Source: Spirochaeta sp.
GTDB taxonomy: Bacteria > Spirochaetota > Spirochaetia > DSM-2461
DNA length: 18,272 nucleotides
Assembly: GCA_030592625.1 (NCBI GenBank)
Contig: JAUVIY010000017.1
Location: 1 to 18,272 of the forward strand
Reading direction: 5' to 3'
In this document: positions 1-9,000 of the stretch, piece by piece
Position numbering within the stretch: position 1 is the stretch's first letter
Layout: every line of letters begins with the position of its first letter
Position numbers and translations under genes: made by a program
The notes under the pieces: generated by a model
The model's input: only the letters and a program-made list of their open reading frames with translations
Database searches by the model: none
What the model was told of the DNA's origin: nothing

Positions 1-1040
1 GAATGACAATTGCCTGCGGTGACTCCCATACGGCGACTCACGGCGCATTCGGCGCAATCGCTTTCGGTGTAGGTACAAGCCAGGTGAGGGATATTCTGGC
101 TACGCAGTCCATGGCTATTTCCAAGCCCAAGGTAAGACAAATCCTGGTGAACGGCAGGATACCCGATGATCTCGGAGCCAAGGACCTCATCCTGGCCATT
201 ATCGGCCGGCTCGGTGTGAATGGCGGCCTGGGATATGCATATGAATACGCCGGTGAAGCCATTGTGGCATTGAGTATGGAAGAACGCATGACCCTTTGCA
301 ACATGAGTATTGAAGGCGGTGCCCGTGTCGGATACGTCAATCCGGACGAGACTACCTATGAATGGCTTAAAGGACGCCCTTATATTAAAGATTTCAATTC
401 GATGGTGGCATTCGGTAAGGAAATGACATCCGATACGGATGCCCACTTCGATGATGAAGTAGTATTTGACGCCGCTGAGTTGAAACCCATGGTTACATGG
501 GGAATCAATCCGGGACAGGTTGTCTCGGTGGATGATTCACTGCCGACAATTACATCACTCCCGGCTGAAGAGCGGGAAACGGCGGCGAGGGCGTATGATT
601 ACATGGGATTTTCACCCGGTGAGAAAATGCTCGGCAAGAAAATCGATGTTGTTTTCATCGGCTCCTGCACGAATGGGAGACTGACGGACCTGAGGGAAGC
701 AGCCGCCATTGCCAAAGGGCGGAAAGTAGCCGACGGTGTAACTGCGATGGTTGTTCCCGGGAGTCAGGAAGTTGCCGCCGCCGCAGAAGCTGAAGGCCTC
801 GACGTCATATTCACCGAAGCGGGATTCGAGTGGCGGCTTGCCGGATGCTCAATGTGCCTGGCCATGAATCCCGATAAACTTACCGGCAGGCAGCTTTCTG
901 CCAGTACCTCAAACAGGAACTTCATCGGCAGGCAGGGTTCACCTACCGGACGTACCCTTCTGATGAGTCCGGCAATGGCGGCCTCGGCGGCTATATCCGG
1001 TGAAATTATGGATATCAGGAAAACGGGGGCCGCGTCATGA
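1..1040 (+). CDS. leuC: 3-isopropylmalate dehydratase large subunit (LeuC), 5' truncated by window edge
   Basis: LeuC with LeuD isomerises 2-isopropylmalate to 3-isopropylmalate in leucine biosynthesis, in the cytoplasm, using a [4Fe-4S] cluster. The frame is open at the left edge; the ATG at position 3 is an internal methionine, since E. coli LeuC (466 aa) has about 125 residues before the matching [10 protein letters not shown] block. About 345 C-terminal residues are present. Cluster ligands are visible as GSCTN and GCSMC (Cys222, Cys282 and Cys285 of the visible part), as are the aconitase-superfamily blocks EAGFEWR and STSNRNF. The stop codon overlaps the leuD start (ATGA), so the two subunits are translationally coupled. 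The long, bacterial-type LeuC makes leucine synthesis the best call; isomerisation of citramalate for isoleucine is a known secondary role in the family. Confidence 0.96.
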   Translation, partial: MTIACGDSHTATHGAFGAIAFGVGTSQVRDILATQSMAISKPKVRQILVNGRIPDDLGAKDLILAIIGRLGVNGGLGYAYEYAGEAIVALSMEERMTLCNMSIEGGARVGYVNPDETTYEWLKGRPYIKDFNSMVAFGKEMTSDTDAHFDDEVVFDAAELKPMVTWGINPGQVVSVDDSLPTITSLPAEERETAARAYDYMGFSPGEKMLGKKIDVVFIGSCTNGRLTDLREAAAIAKGRKVADGVTAMVVPGSQEVAAAAEAEGLDVIFTEAGFEWRLAGCSMCLAMNPDKLTGRQLSASTSNRNFIGRQGSPTGRTLLMSPAMAASAAISGEIMDIRKTGAAS

Positions 1041-1630
1041 GTGAGATCATCAGAAAATTCAGCGGGCAGGGAATCGCCGTCCGGGGAAATGACATCGATA
1101 CGGACCGCATCATTCCCGCCAGATTCATGAAGTGCGTCACATTCGAGGGGCTGGGAGATTACGCTTTCAATGATGAAAGGATAGACGGAAATGACGTGAG
1201 CAAGGGACATCCTTTTGACGACCCCCGCTGGGCCACTCATCCGGTTCTTGTCGGTAATGCCAACTTCGGCTGCGGTTCCTCAAGGGAGCATGCACCTCAG
1301 GCACTCAAGGACTATGGGATCCAGGCGCTTATCGGCGAATCCTTCGCGGAGATCTTCGCCGGGAACTGTTCCACTCTCGGGATTCCCGCAGTGACATTGA
1401 CTCAAGACGACACCGAAGCACTTCAGACATTGATAGAGGGCAGTCCCGAAACCGAAATTGCCATCGACCTTGAGGCCATGACTGTCAGTGCAGGTAAGGA
1501 ACGCTGGAAGGCTTCCATGCCGGAGTCCTACAGGAATGCTCTTCTTGACGGCAGCTGGGATTCAACGGCCGTTCTCGAAGCCGGTGCTTCCGATATTGAT
1601 AAGATTGCCACCGAGCTTCCTTATGTCTGA
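1037..1630 (+). CDS. leuD: 3-isopropylmalate dehydratase small subunit (LeuD)
   Basis: This is the small subunit of isopropylmalate isomerase, 197 aa, close to the 201 aa of E. coli LeuD. The N-terminal block [12 protein letters not shown] (residues 19-30) and the substrate-loop block [10 protein letters not shown] (78-87) are intact and diagnostic of the swivel domain. The start ATG overlaps the leuC stop by 4 bases. A G5 run about 7 bases upstream is the only ribosome-binding candidate, so coupling to leuC is probably what drives translation. The 3' end overlaps the stop of the convergent radical SAM gene by 10 bases, and no terminator hairpin is seen between them. Confidence 0.96.
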   Translation: MSEIIRKFSGQGIAVRGNDIDTDRIIPARFMKCVTFEGLGDYAFNDERIDGNDVSKGHPFDDPRWATHPVLVGNANFGCGSSREHAPQALKDYGIQALIGESFAEIFAGNCSTLGIPAVTLTQDDTEALQTLIEGSPETEIAIDLEAMTVSAGKERWKASMPESYRNALLDGSWDSTAVLEAGASDIDKIATELPYV

Positions 1631-2628
1631 TTCGTCCGGCGGGACGGGATAACCGGAAAAACACCGGGAATCTCCGTTCCGCATTGGGGACATCCCCTGC
1701 CTGAGATATGTGATTTCGTCCTGTAGTATTCACGTTCAATGACCGGAGTGCGGCATTCAGGACACAGCGTATCATTTTCACGTCCCAGATTACCGATATA
1801 AACAAATTTGAGTCTTTCGGCGGCAATACGAAACATACTTTCCATGATGGAAACCGGTGTGGCCGCTTTCCGATACAGGTATGACGGATGATATGCGGAA
1901 AGATGCAGAGGAATATCTTTCGAAAGAGAGGCGATCCAGTTGCACATATCGCCGACTTCCTCTTCATTGTCATTATCACCGGGAACAATCAGTGTCGTTA
2001 ATTCAACCCAGCAATGATCCAGTGCGATTTCTATGAAGCGCCGGACTGTTGCAAGATTCCCTCCGAGCACCTGTTTATAATAATCAGAATCCCAGGACTT
2101 CAGATCGATATTCACAGCATCCATTTTCGCCAGCAGTTCTGCAGCAGGTTTCGAATTGAGATTGCCATTTGTCACGAGGACGTTTTTTAAACCGGATTCT
2201 GAAGCTTTTTCGGCACATTCCATGAGATATTCAAAATGCACCGTTGGTTCGGAATAGGTGTATGCCAGCATGCCGGCACCGGATAATAAGGCGTGATTGA
2301 CGATTTCCCCTGCTTCGCTGTACCGGCCGATCGACGGATCCGCCCGTGCAATGTTGTGATTCTGGCAGAACGGACAATGTAGATTGCAGCCGGCAAATCC
2401 CACTGACCAGACCATTTCACCCGGGTGGAAGTGATAAAGTGGTTTTTTTTCTATCGGATCCGGTGCTTCTGCGGTAATCATGCCGAAGCCCGGAACTGTC
2501 AAAGCTCCCGGAACGGCTTTTCTTGCACCGCAATCACCGCTCTCTCCGGCGGAAAGAAGACAGGCATGGGGACAGAGAAGGCATCTGACGGAATCGTCTT
2601 CAACTGTCCACCAGCGTGTTTCGGGCAT
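1621..2628 (-). CDS. AmmeMemoRadiSam-type radical SAM enzyme (PflA-like)
   Basis: A 335-residue radical SAM protein of unknown reaction. The N-terminus carries a cysteine cluster (C16, C19, C23, C33: CLLCPHAC then GDCG). It is followed by the block DPIEKKPLYHF and the cluster motif CX3CX2C (C81, C85, C88) that binds the SAM-cleaving [4Fe-4S]. The C-terminus has a zinc-ribbon-like pair (C289/C292 and C313/C316) before IPGVF. This order is that of the radical SAM partner of the AmmeMemoRadiSam family (AMMECR1, MEMO), annotated in the past as pyruvate formate-lyase activase. Neither partner gene is in this window. The frame is open another 64 codons upstream, but that part lies inside metK and has no family resemblance, so the ATG at 2628 was chosen. 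It sits 4 bases after the metK stop, with no strong Shine-Dalgarno, suggesting coupling. Confidence 0.85.
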   Translation of the reverse strand: MPETRWWTVEDDSVRCLLCPHACLLSAGESGDCGARKAVPGALTVPGFGMITAEAPDPIEKKPLYHFHPGEMVWSVGFAGCNLHCPFCQNHNIARADPSIGRYSEAGEIVNHALLSGAGMLAYTYSEPTVHFEYLMECAEKASESGLKNVLVTNGNLNSKPAAELLAKMDAVNIDLKSWDSDYYKQVLGGNLATVRRFIEIALDHCWVELTTLIVPGDNDNEEEVGDMCNWIASLSKDIPLHLSAYHPSYLYRKAATPVSIMESMFRIAAERLKFVYIGNLGRENDTLCPECRTPVIEREYYRTKSHISGRGCPQCGTEIPGVFPVIPSRRTNQT

Positions 2629-2632
2629 CAGG

Positions 2633-3796
2633 TCAGCCCAGTTTGCTTCGGATGTCGTCAACCTTATCGATAGATTCCCAGGGGAACCCGGTGCGGCCGA
2701 AGTGGCCGTATGCCGCCGTCTTCTTGTAAATGGGGCGTTTGAGGTCCAGTGATTCGATGATTCCGGAAGGGCTGAGATTGAATATCTCCGGAAGTGCATT
2801 TTCGATAACTTCGGCTTCAATCCGGCTTGTGCCGAAAGTGTTTACATAAATCGAAACGGGTTCGGAAACGCCGATGGCATAGGCCAGCTGGATTTCTACT
2901 TCGTCGGTGATACCTGCAGCTACGAGGTTCTTGGCGATGTATCGAGCCATGTAAGCCGCCGAACGGTCGACTTTTGAGGGATCTTTACCGGAGAATGCTC
3001 CACCCCCATGGCGAGAATAACCCCCGTAAGTATCAACAATTATTTTTCTCCCGGTAAGACCTGCATCTCCCTTCGGTCCGCCGATGACGAACCTTCCGGT
3101 CGGATTAATATGATAAACAGTCTTATCACTGAGTAGTTCTTCAGGGAGGGAAGGGCGGATAACAGTTTCAATCAAACCTTCCTGAACCTTGGAATAACTC
3201 ACGTCCTCCCGGTGCTGATGGGACAGGACCACGGTATCGATATGAACGGGCTTTCCATTATCGTAACGCACTGTGACCTGACACTTGCCGTCGGGTCGAA
3301 GAAAATCCAGGAGGCCGGACTTTCTCACTTTTGCAGCTTTTTTCATGATGCGGTGAGAATACTGAATGGGGGCCGGCATCAGTTCATTTGTCTGTCGGCA
3401 CGCATAACCGAACATAATCCCCTGATCCCCGGCACCCTGTTCCTTATGGAGTCCCGCACCTGCAGTGACACCCTGGGAAATATCTTCAGACTGAGGCTTA
3501 ATAACCGAAAGAACTGAGCAGGAAACACTGTCGATTCCGTCCGCCGGGTCGTCATATCCGATTTCTTCCAGTACTTCCCGGGCAGTTTGAATTATATCAA
3601 TATAACCTTTGGTTGTGATTTCACCTCCAACGAGAATAAGTCCTGTTGAAGTGAAGCATTCGCATGCAACCCGGGATTCGGGATCTTCGGCCAGGGCCTT
3701 ATCCAGAATTGCATCGGAAATGATATCGCATATTTTGTCCGGATGACCTTCACCAACACTTTCCGAGGAGAAAATAAAACTGTCACGATTACTCAT
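2633..3796 (-). CDS. metK: S-adenosylmethionine synthetase (MetK)
   Basis: MetK makes S-adenosylmethionine from methionine and ATP, supplying methyl donors and the cofactor for the radical SAM enzyme encoded next. The protein has 387 residues, normal for bacteria (E. coli 384). Visible signatures are GHPDK (17-21), the ATP-binding block [12 protein letters not shown] (121-132) and the P-loop-like GGGAFSGKD (264-272), followed by [10 protein letters not shown]. The start at 3796 leaves the family N-terminus ([13 protein letters not shown]) intact with a short lead. No Shine-Dalgarno precedes the ATG; instead a promoter-like pair ends 6 bases before it, so the transcript is probably leaderless (see the promoter entry). 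No SAM riboswitch can fit in the 51-base gap. Confidence 0.97.
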   Translation of the reverse strand: MSNRDSFIFSSESVGEGHPDKICDIISDAILDKALAEDPESRVACECFTSTGLILVGGEITTKGYIDIIQTAREVLEEIGYDDPADGIDSVSCSVLSVIKPQSEDISQGVTAGAGLHKEQGAGDQGIMFGYACRQTNELMPAPIQYSHRIMKKAAKVRKSGLLDFLRPDGKCQVTVRYDNGKPVHIDTVVLSHQHREDVSYSKVQEGLIETVIRPSLPEELLSDKTVYHINPTGRFVIGGPKGDAGLTGRKIIVDTYGGYSRHGGGAFSGKDPSKVDRSAAYMARYIAKNLVAAGITDEVEIQLAYAIGVSEPVSIYVNTFGTSRIEAEVIENALPEIFNLSPSGIIESLDLKRPIYKKTAAYGHFGRTGFPWESIDKVDDIRSKLG

Positions 3797-3802
3797 GGGG
3801 AG

Positions 3803-3831
3803 ACTCTACGATCCTGCCCCAAAAGCGTCAA
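3803..3831 (-). promoter_or_regulatory. Putative metK promoter giving a leaderless mRNA
   Basis: On the minus strand TTGACG (3826-3831), a 17-base spacer and TAGAGT (3803-3808) resemble a housekeeping sigma factor promoter, 5/6 and 4/6 matches. Exactly 6 bases (CTCCCC) separate the -10 box from the metK ATG, so the expected start of transcription is the A of the ATG. The boxes and spacing are seen; their use is inferred. Confidence 0.55.
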
Positions 3832-3847
3832 GAAGATATCCAAAAAA

Positions 3848-4561
3848 CTATATTATAGCGACGTGCAGACTCATTTCATCCAGTAAGCTCTGGAACCCGT
3901 CTTCTGCAAAATCGATGAAAGCAAGTGATAAGATTCCTGAATTCCTGATGATCCTGGCTCTGAGGGATAGTAATGACTGGCCGGCTCGCATGGAACCACC
4001 TTCAATCACAGTTCCGATATCCAGGCCCATGATATCGCCGGGATCATCCGGACGAAAATCACCCCCCGCCGGCGTGAGTTCAGTGAAACGACCGGAAATC
4101 ATCCGGAAATCATGGGGATGGCGGAATAAGAAGGAAACCCGATCCCCATCTCCGGGGATCCAGGAGAACGCCCTGGACCGGTCCAGAGGTGTCTTGTACC
4201 TATTGATCCGGTTGTCCAGATCCCTGAAATCATCAACGGTTTCCAGACGCTCCGGATAAAGAAGATTCACACCGAGAAACGCCGCTTTGTCGGCTTCCTC
4301 AGAGTTGAAGGCATCGTTTACGGTAAGGATTACAACCGCATCTTCCTTGTCCCGAGTATCACGGATCTGTTTGACGATGAGTTTCCAATGCCGAGGGTAG
4401 TCGGATGTGCTGCAGACCAGTACATCCGGATTGATTTCCTCAAGATTATCAAGCGCTTTAAGCGGATGAGTGTACTGGATAATTGTATAACCCAGTGAAT
4501 TGAAAAAGGAAGTAAATCTCGTTTTCAGAGCTTTATCATCGGCAACAATCAGTATGATCAC
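3848..4561 (-). CDS. Degenerate receiver domain fused to PilZ-like domain
   Basis: A 237-residue cytoplasmic protein, probably a signalling adaptor. Residues 1-105 fold like a response-regulator receiver: acidic pair D8-D9, beta-3 strand PDVLVC, and the conserved T80 in VVILT. The phosphorylated aspartate position holds Ser51, and the conserved lysine before proline is Tyr102 (LLYPER), so phosphorylation is unlikely. Residues about 120-230 look like a PilZ domain, with a weakened c-di-GMP motif: ELTPAG (161-166) in place of the usual D/N-x-S-x-x-G. The start is GTG (4559-4561); AAGGAG about 11 bases upstream, inside the end of the preceding secreted-protein gene, supports it and suggests coupling. 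There are 7 bases between the two genes. The PilZ call rests on pattern alone and is less certain than the receiver call. Confidence 0.7.
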   Translation of the reverse strand: MIILIVADDKALKTRFTSFFNSLGYTIIQYTHPLKALDNLEEINPDVLVCSTSDYPRHWKLIVKQIRDTRDKEDAVVILTVNDAFNSEEADKAAFLGVNLLYPERLETVDDFRDLDNRINRYKTPLDRSRAFSWIPGDGDRVSFLFRHPHDFRMISGRFTELTPAGGDFRPDDPGDIMGLDIGTVIEGGSMRAGQSLLSLRARIIRNSGILSLAFIDFAEDGFQSLLDEMSLHVAII

Positions 4562-4568
4562 CTGAATC

Positions 4569-5927
4569 CTATCTCCTTATTATTGACGTATCATAGCGCA
4601 CAACATGCCATCTTTCATCAGGTTCGGGGGTTTTTTCAAGCCGGAATATATATTGGGTGTTTTGAGCCATTGGCCCTTCGACCGTATCGTATATTCTGGT
4701 ATTTTCAACGGTAACAGAACCTTCTGAATCAGTGTAGCTCACCCGGGTAATCTTCCAGGTATCGATATCGTGTAACGGTTGTCTTTCTTCATCCAGTTGA
4801 CCTGATATCAGTTTATTACGGTAATCGGTGAGTATCCTGCGGTGCTCGGTGGAACTCATATTTTTCCATGTGTCCCTGTATTCAGGTAGATTCCGAACCT
4901 GATCGGTTGCATCGTAATAACGAAGCGCAATTTCCCAATCTCCTCTCTGTATAGCTCTCAGAAGTTCTGAAATCACATCCGGCGGGTTCAGATCCAGTCG
5001 GCCATAACTGGCAGGATCCACATCACCGGCGGCCAGCGCCTCAACTCTCCGTATCTGCCAATAACCCTCTGGATTGTGGAGGTAAAAGCGCAAATCCCTG
5101 ATAAAACTCTCTCCATAGGGTTCATAGGAAGCTTTGAGTCTTACTCTTGCCTCCCGGGGAAATACCTGTGACGAGATAAGTTCCAACGATGTCACTGGGT
5201 GTTCGAATCCCGGGATACTGTTCCAGGATCCTTCACTCAGTAAATTCTCAAGACTTTCGACATCGTCGATGATGCGGGATATTCTGGCCAGGGATTCGAA
5301 ATCGAGATAGAGCATCGCACGGTTATACCGTGAGTCCCTGCGATTTTCCAGGGTTTCCCTGACAATGCTCCAGGGATCGAGGTCTCTTCTGATGAGCGCA
5401 TTCCGGACTTCCGTATCGAGCTTATCTTCCCATCGTCTTTCAGTATCAGGTAATACAGAAAGGTCGAGTACCGAATCGGCTTGCACGGCTATGGATTTCT
5501 GATCCTTCATTTCAGGATAGAAAGAGCTTGTCAGCCTGTACTGTCCGGGTTTTGTAAGATCAACCCAATCGTTCAATTGAACGGTAATAGACAGTTCCTG
5601 CCCCGGGGCCAGGTGGATCACCCGGTAAGCACCTCTTTCGTTCTGTGACGAGACATATCCCTCGGCCGGAGGCATGGGTTCACCGGTAAGCGACCTCAAG
5701 TCGAATCCGAAACTCTGTCGCGGATCATCCGCCAGATAGATTGTCACATCATCAGAATTTTCATGATTGACGGGATTGGACATGGTAAGTTTCAACTTAA
5801 TCTCATCATCATTCCCGGGATAATAGATATTCTTGTTGTGATACCGTATGCTGAAACGCACTTCCGCCTGGGCGGAGAATACCGCGGCAAAAGCGAAGAT
5901 AAATAATAGGATCGATCGGCGTACCAT
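4569..5927 (-). CDS. Secreted protein of unknown function, Ig-like N-terminal domain
   Basis: I do not recognise a named family. The 452-residue protein starts with a clear Sec signal peptide (MVRR, a hydrophobic run to about residue 18, then AQA-EV) without a lipobox cysteine, so it should be released to the periplasm or beyond. The mature part has no cysteine. Residues about 22-150 look like a beta-sandwich (IYYPGNDDEIKLKL, LAPGQELSITVQL, KPGQYRLTSSFYP). Two later segments, about 205-305 and 330-450, each combine short helices with antiparallel strands ending in W-x-I/V-x-R, reminiscent of NTF2-like folds; that is only a guess. It is the first gene of a minus-strand run leading into the receiver-PilZ gene. 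Its start region is odd: a G8 tract lies 3 bases before the ATG in place of a normal ribosome-binding site. Confidence 0.8.
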   Translation of the reverse strand: MVRRSILLFIFAFAAVFSAQAEVRFSIRYHNKNIYYPGNDDEIKLKLTMSNPVNHENSDDVTIYLADDPRQSFGFDLRSLTGEPMPPAEGYVSSQNERGAYRVIHLAPGQELSITVQLNDWVDLTKPGQYRLTSSFYPEMKDQKSIAVQADSVLDLSVLPDTERRWEDKLDTEVRNALIRRDLDPWSIVRETLENRRDSRYNRAMLYLDFESLARISRIIDDVESLENLLSEGSWNSIPGFEHPVTSLELISSQVFPREARVRLKASYEPYGESFIRDLRFYLHNPEGYWQIRRVEALAAGDVDPASYGRLDLNPPDVISELLRAIQRGDWEIALRYYDATDQVRNLPEYRDTWKNMSSTEHRRILTDYRNKLISGQLDEERQPLHDIDTWKITRVSYTDSEGSVTVENTRIYDTVEGPMAQNTQYIFRLEKTPEPDERWHVVRYDTSIIRR

Positions 5928-5930
5928 GGG

Positions 5931-5938
5931 CCCCCCCC
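5931..5938 (-). repeat. Homopolymeric G8 tract at the ribosome-binding position
   Basis: Eight consecutive C on the plus strand read as GGGGGGGGCCCATG on the minus strand, immediately before the secreted protein start. No AGGAGG-like sequence is present. Slippage here would change the spacing or strength of ribosome binding, but variation cannot be seen from one sequence. Confidence 0.6.
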
Positions 5939-5990
5939 GAGGGTCGTGGTTTATGAGGCTTGTTCAATAAAAATGAAAAGGCCTCTTTCT

Positions 5991-6020
5991 ATGAAAAATA
6001 TCGGTAAGTCTCTATGTTGA
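5991..6020 (+). promoter_or_regulatory. Possible nine-codon leader ORF overlapping the mfd start
   Basis: ATG at 5991 opens a frame of nine codons (MKNIGKSLC) that stops with TGA at 6018-6020, just inside mfd. AAAAGG at 5976-5981, 9 bases upstream, is a better ribosome-binding candidate than the weak GGTAAG before mfd itself. It could be a leader peptide coupling ribosome entry to mfd, or chance. Confidence 0.25.
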
Positions 6021-9000
6021 ATCAATTCAAATCATCATTAGATAAAGCGTTATCGTCTATTTCAGACTGGAAGGCCCTGAGAAGTGACTGGACGGAGGGA
6101 CATTTCCCCCTGCAGGCTGCCGGTGTCAGAGGTGCATGGACGGCGGCAATCATCTCCAAACTGGCTTCACTCACCGGCGGTCCATTGTTGGTGATTACAC
6201 CGGATGAACCGGAAGCCCAGGCTTTGACTTCGGATATAGCTTTATTCACAGACGCCGTTTCCCACTATCCGTGGTGGGGAACCATGCTGTACCGCGGTAT
6301 ATCACCCCAGGCGGCCATTTTTGGTAAGCGGGCTACAGTTCTGGCCGAACTGGCTTCCGGTGAGCGTAAAATCATCGTCACATCTTTGAGAGCGGCCCTG
6401 GGCCTCGTTCCACCTCCCCAATCGATCAGGGAATCTCTGACAAGATTGGAAGTCGGCGGAACCATCGATCCGACGACGATTGAGGAGCGCCTTCAAAAAT
6501 TCGGATATATCCGTGTACCCCGAGTCAGCGTTCCCGGAGAGTTCGCCCTCAGAGGCGAAGTATTGGATGTTGCACCTTTAGGTGAAAGTTTAGCGGTGAG
6601 AATCGTGTTCGCCTGGGACGAGGTTGAGGAAATTCGTCTTTTCGATCCTTTAACACAGGCGTCCTCCGAATCTCTGGACCACATTACCCTGCATCCGCTG
6701 CGTGAAGTTGTCTGGGATCAACTCGCAGTTACGGCTCTCCGGAGCAATCTGCCGGATAAAGGATTCGAGGAAGTCCTCGAAGCTCTGGGAACCGGACGGG
6801 ACTGGCGTGGTGAGGAACTCTTCTATCCCCTGGCATTTGAAAGCCGTACCACACTGCAGGGATACCTTCCAGACCGCTCGGCCACCATCTTTCTTGATAT
6901 TGAAAGGCTCGAGATTGCCGAAGGAAATATGCTCAAGGAGTACAATGAGCTGTACAGTATGGCTATTGACCAAGGTATGGCAATTCCATCCCCCGGTACC
7001 CTGATCGCCGATCTGAAATCTTTCATTGAATCCCGAAAACGACGGCTCATAATCCGTACACTCAGGAAAGAGGGCGAGTCGGGCATCTATCATATTCCCT
7101 GTGAACCCGGCCGATCCTTCTTCGGTAACATCTCCTTCCTGAAAGAAGAACTGGCCACACTGGTAGAGTCCGGATTCGATATCTACGTCTTCGCTGAAAG
7201 CGAATCCCAATCCCAGCGTATCGGTTATCTTCTCAGGGATCAGGATCATGTCCAAGTAGGACCGGCAGCTTTGTCGGCCGGCTTCATGCTGCCCGACGCC
7301 AAGATACTGGTGATTCAGGAGAATGAGATATTTGGACGGCGCAAGAGGCCGCCGGCCTCGGTCGGTAAAGCCAAGAGTGCAGTTATCGAATCATTCGTTG
7401 ATCTGGATCCCGGTGATCTGGTTGTCCATATAAATTACGGAATCGGACGGTTTCAGGGTATCAGGCGAATCAAGGCGGCAGGGGCCGAGCGGGACTACAT
7501 CACGCTGCAGTACGGAGATGAAGAGACCATATTCATCCCTATTGAGCAGGTTAACCTGATACAGCGCTACATCGGTCAGGAAGGCCGCAAGCCCCGGCTC
7601 GACCGAATCGGCGGTCCTTCCTGGGAGAAAAAAAAGGCGAAGGTGAAGAAATCCGTCGCCGATCTCGCCGACAGGCTGGTTAATCTCTACGCCCGCAGGC
7701 AAACAACTCTCGGTTATGCCTTTCCGAAAGATGACGATTTCCAGGTCAGCTTCGAGGCCGCTTTCCCCTGGCAGGAAACCGCTGACCAGCTTACCGTCAT
7801 CGCTGAAGTTAAGGAGGATATGGAATCCCCCAAACCGATGGACAGGCTTGTATGCGGGGACGTGGGTTACGGGAAAACCGAAATTGCGATGAGAGCCGCC
7901 TTTAAATCCGTATTGGGCGGCCGCCAGGTTGCATACCTTTGTCCCACCACCATCCTGGCGGAACAGCATCACGAAAGTTTCACTGAAAGGTTTAAGCGTT
8001 TTCCGGTCACCGTGGGAATGCTCAGCAGATTCGTGCCACCTGCCGAACGAAAACGTGTACTCCTGGGAATCGAAAGCGGCGAGATAGATGTCGTTATCGG
8101 CACCCATCGCATTCTTTCCAAAGACGTCAAGTTCAAGAATATTGGGCTTATGATTATCGACGAAGAGCAGAGATTTGGTGTCAAGGACAAGGAGCGGCTC
8201 AAGGAACTGAAAGCCTCAGTCGATTGTCTTACCCTTTCTGCGACTCCGATTCCCCGGACTCTACATATGTCGCTGGTGAAGATTCGGGACATGTCGCTGC
8301 TTAACACAGCACCGAGCAACCGACGCCCCATCGAAACTTTTATACAGGAGTTCGAACCCAAGCTCGTTTCCCGGGCCATTCGCCGGGAAGTAGAGCGGGG
8401 AGGGCAGGTTTTCTACCTCCACAACCGCGTGGAGACTCTTGCACAGGTTCAGACCTTCCTCAGAGACCTCGTTCCCGAAGTATTCGTTGAAATCGCACAC
8501 GGACAGATGTCCGCCCGACAGCTCGAGGACATCATGCATCGGTTCGTCCACGGAGCTTTCCAGGTGCTGGTATCCACTACCATCATCGAAAACGGTATCG
8601 ACATTCCCAATGTCAACACAATCATCATTAACCGTGCCGACATGTACGGTATCAGCCAACTCTACCAGCTCCGGGGCCGTGTTGGACGTTCCGGTCGTCT
8701 GGCTTATGCTTTCCTTCTTTACCCGGAAGACCGGGAAATCAGCGAACTGGCTATGAAAAGACTTCAGGTTATCAGCGATTTCACCGAGCTGGGTTCGGGC
8801 TTCAAGATCGCAATGAAAGATCTCGAAGTCCGCGGAGCTGGAAATCTTCTTGGTTCCCAGCAGTCCGGAGACGTCTATGCCGTTGGTTTCGATCTTTATC
8901 TCCGGCTCCTGGAAGACGCCATAAAAGAGAGAAGCTCTGAAGATCAGGAAGAAGAAATCCCGGAAACCTATCTTGAGCTGGACTACTCCGGTTTTATCCC

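Noticed and set aside
2629..2820. In-frame N-terminal extension of the radical SAM gene by 64 codons.
   Set aside because: It lies wholly inside metK in another frame, has no family resemblance, and the conserved cysteine block begins soon after the ATG at 2628.
3852..3857. Perfect TATAAT on the minus strand as an extra metK promoter.
   Set aside because: No TTGACA-like box at 15-19 bases upstream, and it lies in the coding end of the preceding gene.
3841..3860. CTATAATATAG followed by T6 on the minus strand, looking like a terminator after the receiver-PilZ gene.
   Set aside because: The stem would be only three A/T-rich pairs once a loop is allowed; too weak.
5974..5990. Imperfect palindrome around AGGCCT between the divergent secreted-protein and mfd genes as an operator.
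   Set aside because: The arms are out of register by one base and no promoter pair could be aligned with it.
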